Below are positions 35,701-47,700 of a stretch of DNA of 64,000 bases, one piece after another. The notes beneath the pieces are model-generated. The model had not been told where the DNA came from, did not search any database, and saw only the letters and a list, made by a program, of their open reading frames with translations. The position numbers and the translations under genes were made by a program. Origin of the DNA: Ypsolopha sequella (Eukaryota; Arthropoda; Insecta; Lepidoptera; Ypsolophidae); the NCBI GenBank assembly GCA_934047225.1, contig OW204005.1, positions 22,638,396 through 22,702,395 of the forward strand, given 5' to 3'. The number at the start of each line of letters is the position of its first letter. The stretch's first letter is position 1.

Positions 35701-38700
35701 TACTCGGTACACCCGCATTTCACCGACGACTATTACGTCCCAACGTGATGGGTGGCGAGACCCTATCGCCTTACTTCGGGCACAAATACACGCTTTTTAG
35801 GGCATACAGGTTTCCTCAGGACGTTTTCCTTCACCGTTCAGCAAGTGCTAAGTACTTGGACGAATAAACCAGGGTACGTAAGAACAAATACCATGCAAAT
35901 TAATTCTAAAAAAAATCATTGTCGCATGCCCGACCGGGGATCGAACCTGGATCTCAAAATTGAGATTCTCCCCTGAGCTACCGCTGCTATATGGTAATAA
36001 TAATAATACATAATACATAGTTATACTTACAAAACGCATTAATAATTATAAATTTGACATAAATAACGGCACTTTTCCCATTCACTTAGCACGTTTCTAA
36101 ACAATTCTAAATACCTTAGGTGATGTTGGTAATATTTTCGGAAACTTTCAGGCATCTAAAGTTGTTTTCGACAAAAGAGAGCATTTTTAAATTGAAATCG
36201 TAAAACTTCACGAGATTTGGTAAAATATTTTCTGATTTCGGATTTAATAATGCAAGGTGACTTTAATTGACACACCCACATTCATACTGGAAACCTATTA
36301 AGTGAACAGAACCAAGAAATCATTTTGTAAAGTTTGAAAACTATTACATGTTATAAGGAACCAAAATAATTTTTACGAATTTAACGAAAAGAGCAATTGA
36401 CTTTGTCCATCACTTACCAAGTCTCCAGTAAAAATGTGACTGCACCCACAATCACTTTTATGTATATTTTCTACAATGAAACTAACAAGTGAAGTTAAAA
36501 AATAAGGAAATCCACAAAAAGTTTAGATTACGCGGCGATTCGACTCGACCAGCCTGCGATGGGCGCGCTTTAAAGTACCCTATGTTTTGAAATCTACTTT
36601 TAGGGTTCAGAGAGATATGTTCTACGTATTTTATTCAAGAAAGCCAATCTCAGGTCCTATTTTCGCATGTAGAGCGGGTGTAAGCGGGGGAAATACACAC
36701 ACAACAACACGAAAGTGAAGAAGTGGGGCCAGAGGTAGAGGAATTTTTGAAGCAGACAATACCTGTCCCGATTCAGCGCTCGATGCAGATGTTATTGCAA
36801 CGCTATAACAGCCCGGACTGAACGCATAAATCTGGGTCCCTCCTTTTATACACAGCCCTGGAAATGCCACTGAAGGGATACTGAGCGAAAAATTTAAATA
36901 TAGAAGCTGATGAAGAAGATGGATGTAAAGCGACCCGTTCTGCGAGGTTTTCATGGCATTTCTGCCGCCCTCTTTTATAAGAGTACATACGGGCGCACCG
37001 TGATTAATTCTATATATCGAGTAAAAAGATGTGACCAATTTGGAGAAGTGTAGAAAAAAAACTACATCAAAATAAATAAGGTTTTCTTTTTAATAAATCT
37101 CTTTTGTGAGTAACTTGTATGGCCCTACTACGTTCCATAGAGCGTATCAAAAGGTGCTTAAAAAGAACTCTTACTCGTCCTACAGTTGGTACAGTGGAGA
37201 CCGCATCAAGTAAGACACATTGGACTTTGTACCTATCTTATATTGTACAATGGAGACCGCATCAAGTAAGACACATTGGACTTTGTACCTATGTTATATT
37301 GTACAATGGAGACCGCATCAAGTAAGACACATTGGACTTTGTACCTATCTTATATTGTACAATGGAGACCGCATCAAGTAAGACACATTGGACTTTGTAC
37401 CTATCTTATATTCTTCTCTGTAGGGCTAATGTCGTACTGCAAGTGTATAGCTTGATGTGGTCTCCTATGTACTATGTGAGTCAGCCTGATTTTATCGAAG
37501 ATCGATTTATTTGGAAAAACCGATTCAGTATCGTTTTTAGCAAGATGTGACCAATTCGTAGTTGTGTAGAAAAACTACAAAAACTACATCAAAATAAACA
37601 GTCAGCAAAAATCCTTTTTATTTTTAAAACCCCTATACATAACACCTGTGCTTATGGAAACTCATTCAGTGTCCAATCAGTCCGACTATGGAATGCTCTT
37701 CCACATAGTATTCGCGACCGTCTTACTATCACTACCTCTCACTATCTGATTACTGATTAGGTAAAAATATTTGTATATATGTTTGTGTAGTGTAATAATA
37801 TTGTGTAAATTTATAATATATGCATTAAAACCGAACAGAAAGTCGATTATTTTGCCCTAGGGCTTTATTGTTATTATTGTTTTAATTTGTTTACGAGAAG
37901 TTGGCTAACCTGCAACCTTTCCTGTGTACCATTAATGTTATCCTATTTTTTTCCACTGTTTAACGGCTCTGGATACAGTCCTTTTGAGCCAATCATAATT
38001 TAAAGTTCACAATGTAGTAACCAACTTTAATTATCAACCAGTGTTGATAGTTTTGAATATTCATAAAATAATTTTAAATAGATTACGTATATGTATGTTA
38101 AATAAAATACAATAACAACTTTAATTATTTCTTTATTCTAAACTAAAGTAATGAACCAAAATATGTGGTTTTTAAATTATGACGACTCACTGATTTCTTT
38201 TGATTCCGAATTATTTTCCATGGTTTCATTGTCCGATGTGTCGCTTCCAACATTTATATAAAGTTGGTGCTGACGTGCGCCCTATGTGGGCGTACATTTA
38301 ATGCAAAAATTGGTTACGCGAGTCACTTGAGAGCACATCAGAGAGCTGGACAGCTTAGCTCTCAAACTTGACAGGAGTTAAAGAAGCTGTCGCTGTGGCC
38401 GAGAACGGCTGTGAGGCTATTATTATTATTATATAAAGTTGGTGCATGATGTTTTTAAAAATCCTTGTTCAATTTTCTTACAGTGATTGTAAGAAATATT
38501 AAATTAAATTACTTAAATAGGCAATTCTCTCTTTTTAATTTTTTTAGTTCATAAGATTTCCAAATTGTTTATCCTTATGAGCTATGAATGTTTTAAAATA
38601 TAAGTAAATGTCGGAAGACGCTGGTATCTATTGTACAGTGCTACACACTAGCATAGATGCCAACGGCTATCCTTATTAGTTAAGTAAGACGCTGGTATCT

Positions 38701-41700
38701 ATTGTACAGTGCTACACACTAGCATAGATGCCAACGGCTATCCTTATTAGTTAAGTAAGACGCTGGTATCTATTGTACAGTGCTACACACTAGCATAGAT
38801 GCCAACGGCTATCCTTATTAGTTAAGTAAGACGCTGGTATCTATTGTACAGTGCTACACACTAGCATAGATGCCAACGGCTATCCTTATTAGTTAAGTAA
38901 GACGCTGGTATCTATTGTACAGTGCTACACACTAGCATAGATGCCAACGGCTATCCTTATTAGTTAAGTAAGACGCTGGTATATATTGTACAGTGCTACA
39001 CACTAGCATAGATGCCAACGGCTATCCTTATTAGTTAAGTAAGACGCTGGTATCTATTGTACAGTGCTACACACTAGCATAGATGCCAACGGCTATCCTT
39101 ATTAGTTAAGTAAGACGCTGGTATCTATTGTACAGTGCTACACACTAGCATAGATGCCAACGGCTATCCTTATTAGTTAAGTAAGACGCTGGTATATATT
39201 GTACAGTGCTACACACTAGCATAGATGCCAACGGCTATCCTTATTAGTTAAGTAAGACGCTGGTATCTATTGTACAGTGCTACACACTAGCATAGATGCC
39301 AACGGCTATCCTTATTAGTTAAGTAAGACGCTGGTATCTATTGTACAGTGCTACACACTATTTAGCATAGATGCCAACGGGTATCCTTATTAGTTAAGAG
39401 TATGACATAGCCAAAACAAAAACCAGTTCCGGGCGTGGCTTATTCTATTTTACAATAGCGCGCGGGGGGAAATTCGTCCCGGTCTCTAAGCTCTCGTCAC
39501 CATAGCAAAAATACGAATAGAGTGGACGAGGCAGGGTCAAAAGAAATACGTATTTTATTTTATCTAATTTATTAGTGTATTTCGATCATCGTCACACGGC
39601 ATTGATCCTACTTGCTATCACGTCGGGACGTAAATTTATTATGGTCGGCTAAAAGTGGTTTTTTGAGTGTTTGATTTATCAGTTGACCCTCGGAACTATG
39701 CAGACACTCCTTTAGAGATACATAATAATATTGTGACGGTTAATTGTCACCATTACCCATTCTTTAAATATTTTTTGCCCGTTGAGCTGGTTTTACACTT
39801 GCGGGAAAATAAATTGGACCAAAAATTTCTTTACAAAAAATTTTTACTAAAGTTGTTATTACAAAAAGTGGAAACTAACAAATATTCTCAGAAGGAATGC
39901 ACCACGTCACTATCTATCTCACTGTAGCCTATATCAATTATGCCTCTCTCATTCAACCACGTTTAATTGCGTTACTATCTCATTCCAACTCATTTTAAAT
40001 AGCGTCACTATTTATCTCACTCTAACGCGTGTTAAATGGCATTTCTAATGAACGTCAAATATTTTTACTGCCCGCCACTCTTTCATTCTAAATTCTAATT
40101 ATTTTAAAAAATACGCAGCTCCTTTGGTAGTAAAATAGCAATAACTTTTTTTTTCAAAAGTAATACACAGAAATTGCCAGATCATTTGAAAAACAATATT
40201 TGATGAGCCGTTATTTAAGACAATTTGCAAAACTAACATAGGACATTTTTTTTCAGGGTGTGGTATCGAACTAGGTTAGTTACAAAAAATTAGGTTAATT
40301 ACAAAAAATTGCTCATAAATTGGGTTTTTATTTTTCTTCCTGATGTAACAGCATTTCAAGGTTTATTTTTGACTTTATCAATAGCATGACTATTCAGAGT
40401 TGCGCAACAAAAATTTTATTCTGAGAATTTAGAACTGGTTAGCTTTGACTCTCAAAAATCTATTCGAATTTATAAAAGTACCATCAACTCGAAGACTATC
40501 TACTTTTTGCTGAGGTCATAATTTGATATTCTGGTCAGTCATGCATGAGCTGGCCTACCAGCCTTCCAAGGGAAAGCGTTGACTTTTGGGACACCTGTTT
40601 ACCCTTGGGATAAATCGCCAAGTGTTTAAACAAATAAATTTCTATATTTTAAAATATAGAAATTTATTTGTATCATAATTTGAAATGTTCAGGTCCCTTT
40701 ACGCAAAATGAAAAAACAAAACTCTTTTAGGATTAATTTGTTGTCCCTATGTTTGTCTGTTTGTCCGTTTGTCTAGGCATTTTTTCTGGGTAAAATCAAT
40801 AAATGCTAATATTTACAGCCCTGTAAAATATACATATTAGTTATGACGTTTTTATGACCTTTTGTTTAACTTTTTCATACAAATTTTCACCTTATGAAAA
40901 TATAGAGATCAACACTTGACATAATATTTTGCATTTGAAAGAAAGCACAGAAAGGAACTGTAGAACAAATAATGTAAAAAATATAACAAACCATGTCGTT
41001 CTATTCTAAAGGGATTAATAATTTACTGTTTGTTCAATGTGGTGATAGCTTTGTTTATTATTATTTTTTTCTTTGTTACAAAGATAACAAAAATTTTCAT
41101 ACAAGGTTTTCCTTAAGGGCTATTTCTCCGAATTTGTAACAAAATATTAAGAAATAATTATAACGGTAAAGTTATAATAAGCTTTTAGCTAAGACAATTT
41201 ATTGTTAAAAGTTTGCTATATGCATAAACATATTTTAATGATATTATGGTATCTTCAAAATAATTGGGTTTTCCATAAGCGTGATATCAGATTATTTAAG
41301 AAATTTACGGCTGGTATCACGACGACGGATAAGCCATTTATTTTATTACTATTGTAATATAATTAAAAATATGTTAATGCATACAGCAGACTTTTAACTA
41401 TAAGTTTTCTTAACTAAAAGTTATATTTTTACTTATTGAAATTGTATTTCTCATCAAGAAGTGCAAGATGACAAGATATTCAAAATAAGTTAATTGAATT
41501 TGTGAAATGGTTTCAGGTCAAAACAGTTTTCCATGAAACGGTAATTGTTTATACTTAGCAAAGTGTGTAAACTTAGTCATCTTAACGCCTGTATTTCTCT
41601 CTTTTTTATTTCCAGTATAGATAAAAATATACAAACTTGTTAAACTTTTCGTAAAAACGAGGCAATATTGACGATATCCTGACAGCTATTATGATGGTGT

Positions 41701-44700
41701 TTTATCAAATTTTGCTTTTTGGGCTGTATAGAGACGTAGTTAGATGTCACTAGAATATACTCATGAAAAAATATATGAAGAAAATAAGCTGTAGACTTCA
41801 CATTCGGTTTATACCTATTGTATGAATTTTAAGAAAAATACAGGGGGTAAAGGGACCTCTTAAGGAAAACCTTGTATTAAACTATTTGTTATCTTAGTAA
41901 AAAATAATTCAAGGAAAAAAATTAACAAAGCTATCGCCACATTGAACGGTATATAATTAATCCCTTTAGAATAGAACAACATGGTTTTCATATTTTTTAC
42001 ATTATTTGTTCAACAATTCCTTTCTGTGTTGACTTTTAAATGCAAAATATTATCTCAAGTGTTCATCCCTGCATTTTCATAGTGAGAAAATTTGTATGAA
42101 AAACGTAAAAAAAATAAACGTAAAAACCTAAAACGTAATATAAATAAAAACGTCAAAAGTGTGTTTTTACAGCTCTATAGAGGGCCGTTAATATTGGTAT
42201 TTATTAATTTTACCCAGAAAAAATTGTCTAGACAAACGGACAGACAGACAAACATAGGGATAACAAATTAATCCTAAAAGAGTTTCATTGTTTTCATTTT
42301 GCGTAACAGAACCTGAACATGTACCGACAGGATTATCTACGATCTAATGATTTTGCCATGCACTGTAAATATTTCAAAATAAATTTCTATATTTTAAATG
42401 CTTGGCGATTTATCCCAAGTAAGTGTACCTATATAATTTGCAAAAAACTTCACTTATTGGACCTGAAATGGTGAGCCAATACTAGAGGGTAATTTTACGA
42501 AAAGGTCATTGACCTTTGTTACAGATCTCAGTAAGTATAAGTAAATTAATTTGGGTTTCAATAACGATCACAAAATTATTCTTTTAGAGTAACATATATT
42601 CTTTGATTATTTACATATATTATTTTCCCGCATAAAAGTATAAATTCATTCCAAATTCATTCAGTTTTGTTGTTATGACTATGGCACGATGTAGCTAAAT
42701 CACTCATACGCATATTTTGTTGAGTTTTTAACGGCAGGAATATGATGCTCCTCGAAATATTACTTTATAAAATTAATTTCAATTTGTTTTGAAGTAGTTT
42801 TGGGAGATATTTATAGCTTGCAAAAAAGGGCACAGGTTCCACGTCTTACGGGCGCCAACGCTAGGCGTAGACTGACAATATCTTGCTGCCGCTGACTGCA
42901 TCAGTGGATTTACGTATTTTTGGAAAAAGGGGGTGCTTTTTTTGACCCGAATAACGTGGTATTTGGAAAATGAATAGATATCATTCACACTAATTTTATT
43001 AAAAAAAAACCAACAAAATCGCGAAAGCGATACCTGAAACAAAATCGATAAGAAGTGTGCAATAGAGGGTTACAAAAAAATTCATTGACAGTACAAATAT
43101 GAATCGATTAACGTGGTTTGTGGAAAATGAATACCTTAAAGTTCAACCAAAAACATGTATTTTTTTTATGGCTATACGTAACCTAATTATTGCAACAAAA
43201 TCATCCGAAAGCTGACATTTTATTTCTGTTTGTATTTTCGTTCCCCTTAAGTAAGACGCTGGTATCTATTGTACAGTGCTACACACTAGCATAGATGCCA
43301 ACGGCTATCCTTATTAGTTAAGTAAGACGCTGGTATCTATTGTACAGTGCTACACACTAGCATAGATGCCAACGGCTATCCTTATTAGTTAAGTAAGACG
43401 CTGGTATATATTGTACAGTGCTACACACTAGCATAGATGCCAACGGCTATCCTTATTAGTTAAGACTCACCTTTGTATTTATGTTTTTAAGTCTATAAAA
43501 GGATAATTTGTTATATGCTTTATGTAATAAAGAAATTTTTACTTTACTTTACTTTACTTTAAATTCTTCCACAGAATCGAATCCAAAGTATTAATAATGT
43601 GACGAATTTTAGTTATGACACTATCTCCTACGGTTGCTGTGATGTTTTCTCTTACAACACTGGTCAAATGCTACGTATTGTCAGTACTTATGTATGGTGC
43701 CGAGGGATGGACTTTAAATAAAAACATTGAATCAAAATTGAATGCTTTTGAAATGTGGCTCTATAGACGCATGTTAAAGATTTCATGGAGAGATAGAATA
43801 ACAAATGAAGAAGTGCTTAACAGATTTAATAAAAGGCTTGAAGTATTAAAAACAATTAAGAGACGAAAAACAGCATATTTTGGTCACATTTATCGACATG
43901 AAAAGTATAACATGTTGAAGAACATTTTAGAGGGGAAAATGGACGGAAAACGGGGAAGGGGGAGAAGGCGGATGACATGGAGTGATAACGTAAACACTTG
44001 GACTAACATAAAAGACGCTGCCAGTCTCTGCAGACTGGCACAGAATAGAGAAGAGTTTCGTGTGGTGGTCGCCGACATCCGCTAGGATATGGCACCTCCA
44101 AGAAGAAGAACAATATAAAACTTAAATAACATTAAAAAACTAGACTACCTATAAATTAATATAAATATAAAAGATAAAATTATACCTAACTAATTTAAAA
44201 AAAAAAATTAAGAAAACTTACCTATAAATTAAACAATATAAAATATTTTTTCCAAATCACCGCCGTCGATCGGTAGGGTCCCCAAAAGGCTAGAAGCATT
44301 TCCTCGTTAGATAGCTAAGCTAAGATTTATTATTTTTATTATTATATATTACTTTTATTCCTTGTTCCTATATTTTTTTATTTACTTTTATTACCTATAC
44401 TAGACAAAGATTATTTAATTATATTACATTAAAACCGACTTGTAATAAGTGTATCTGATATACCTACAGTTTATAAATAAAATATATTTCATTTTATTTC
44501 ATTTCATTTCCTCCAAGGATATTTTTATCGTGACAATATGTAATTTTAATTTAACAAAATCATATGCAATTTTAAACGTTGTGCCAGCTCTATTAATTTG
44601 GCATTCCAGGAATCAGCTCTATTGATTTTGAAACGGATATGAGAGTCCCAGAAACTGCAGGCAGGTGGGAGTGCGTTGCCATGGGAACCAGCCCCGGTTT

Positions 44701-47700
44701 AAGCCTTCAAATGGAGCCTAGATCGGGCTGGGCGACGGCCCTGCATTTCGCGCATGACGCTAACGTGTCGAACGTTGGTCTGGGACATGTTCAGATAATT
44801 AATGTCTTTACATTTTATATGTAAGCAGCTGCATGTGTGTTTGTAGAAGAAAGAAGGGGAGGTTACAGCCCAGTGGGTGTTAATAATCAGACTATTAACA
44901 CTATTATTGTCAGACTATTAACACCCACTGGGTGAAAACTAACTACTTAAAATTTTATTATATTGTTATAAATTGCCTACTAATTAAATACTATGAATTT
45001 CTTCACCTCTCCTACGCCAGATTGCTGTGCCCAACAGGGTCTACAAATGTTTTAAAGCTACATATTTACATAAATACAAGGTGAAATTTAATCAACCGCC
45101 AGAATTCATACTGGAGACTCGGTTAGTGATCAGGAACAATGTGTACTGAGACTACAGGCGAAATTCGAAAAAAATTTTTTTTGCTTCTGTACTGCCTAGA
45201 CTAGATTTAGTTTTTATTTAGTATTTGAACTAGTCCAGTTGATAAAGAAAGAAATTATTTTTTTGGGATTTCGCAAAAAGGGTTCCTTTGACCTTGTTTC
45301 TGATCACAAACCGAGTCTCCAGTATGAATTCCGGACCATAAGACCATGTACTACCATTTGTGGAACGCAATAAACATCGACCGACTTACGTGAATTCGTT
45401 TTGAATATTTAATTATGAATTCAACTTACAAAAATATTTTCACAAGTGAGGTCCTCCTCTCCTGCGTGTTAGGTTTACGTGTAAGATAAAATAAGGAGCC
45501 TTATTTTAATTATTTATTATTAATTCTTCATAATTTATTATTTTAATTCATGATATACACAAAAAAGGAATACATGAAAAAAAAATGTATCCAAACTTTA
45601 TTATTTAAGGTCATATAAATGCTTAAGGTGTTTGTGACATCTTGATGGCTATGATTTCAATGAAACTTTGCATATATCTTTATACATATGTTTCCCTTCC
45701 CTCCCACACCGCACTCCGACCCATCCTCTCATCAAGAGGTGCAAGATGGCGAGATATTAAAAAAGCGCCGAATTTCTGAAATGGTTTCAGGTAAAAACTG
45801 TTTCCCATGAAACGGTAACTGTTTATTTATAGAAAAGTGTATAAACTTAGTCTTCTTTACATGAACGACGTCTGTATTTCTCTCGTTTTTATTTCCAATA
45901 TGGATAAATACTATACAACATACAACTTGCTAAACTTTGCGTAAAAATAAGGCAATATTCACAATGTCCTTACAGCTATTATGATCTTATTACTATTGCA
46001 GTGCGGGTAATAAGTGGGACGGCGGGCTTTTCTTCGATGGTACATTTTAAAGTCTTGCTCTGTTTAAATATTTATTTATAATTCTGTCGCAACTATCGAT
46101 GAAAGAGCGAATTTCTCCTACTACAGGTGAAAACTTAAACAGAGAATTCAACAACTTAAACTGTTACGTATGTTATAAATAAATGATTTTGATTTTTTTG
46201 ATTTTTTTTTATCGTGTTTCATTAAATTTTGCTTTTTTGGGCTATATAGAGACGTAGTTAGACGTCATTAGACAATACTTTTGAAAAAAAAATGTAAAGG
46301 AAATAAGCTGTTGACATCACATTCTGTTTTTACCTTCTGTATGAATCTTTAGAGAAATCCAGGCGTAAGGGGCCTCTTAATGCTTATTTCTCTTAGTTTT
46401 GGGGCACAACATGGAACTATTTTTGCATAGCTCAAAACAGATTAAAATATTGATTGATTTGATTTATTTTATGTCTCAGAGAAAGAGGATCAATCATTAA
46501 CAAAGGTGATCGTTTAGATATTTTGCTTGCTTTAAATAAATAAAAATGATCATTTAAATACATGCCCTAAAATAGTATCACCGAAGTTTTGCTGGAATTC
46601 GTATTTGCGTATGATCTTTTGTTTAAAACCTTATTTATATAACAATTGTATGGTGGCATCTGTGTTAACAAACAGGCCAAGTGCGAGTCGGACTCGCGCA
46701 CGAAGGGTTCTGTACCATTATCTATAAAAAAAACGGCAAAAAAACATGTCTGTTGTATGTGAGCCCCCTTAAATATTCATTTTATTATGTTTTTTAGTAT
46801 CTGTTGTTATGGCGGCAACAGAAATACATAATCTGTGAAAATTTCAACTGTCTAACTATCACGGTTCATGAGATATAGCCTGGTGACAGACGGACAGACC
46901 GACGGACAGCGAAGTCTTAGTAATAGTAATAGGGTCCCGTTGGTTACCCTTTGGGTACGGAACCCTAATAACAATTATAATAATATGGTGACACCTGTGT
47001 TAAGCATAAAATGCCAGGCACTAACTCCTTTATATTAGATTTTACATAATTATAATAATACATAATACGGAGTATTAAGGCGCTACGGAAAAAAAATCGA
47101 CACTTTAAGAACTTGCATATCTACTTCAGTAAATAATGTATTATTTTGATAAAATAGTGCATTATTTTTGGATTTTTTTTCTAGGGACCTGTTAAAACAG
47201 AAACGCAATCGGAGAATTTGGGCTCCACAGAAATATTTATTGAAATGAGGTCTTTTTCGACACCAATTCTCCTCGTTTTACAATTTAGAATGACATATGG
47301 ACTGCAATTACATTTTATTGGATGGGTTTTAACAGTATCTAGGACCTGGTTAAACGAAATTTCGATAGGATCTTTTGTAAATTTTAAATTAATAAAAAAC
47401 CGACTTTTTGCTACTTTTCCACGAATCCGTCCCTCTTGCACTGACGTTTTTTTCGCATATGGAGTAACAGGGACGCTTAAACTTTTACATATCGCCTTAA
47501 ACATAATTTATGTATACCTAATTCTACAGATATATGACTACATAATATACGGGACGCCTAGCGATATTATACACTTATATACAAGAAAATGTGTTTGTTG
47601 GTTTGTTGGTTTGTCCTTCTTTCACGCAGCTCGAGAAACGAGTCGACGTATGTTTTTGCATACAGGTAGTTTATTAGCCGGAGAGTGACGTAGGCTACTT

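Noticed and set aside
35925..35995. Functional tRNA gene
   Set aside because: No matched acceptor stem and a 6-nt degenerate anticodon loop; better as a SINE head.
47181..47688. 156-aa plus and 107-aa minus frames
   Set aside because: Overlapping open frames with no recognisable domain; part of the sequence (CCGTCCCTCTNGCAC, ACAGGGACGC) is a dispersed repeat also found at 27640-27770.
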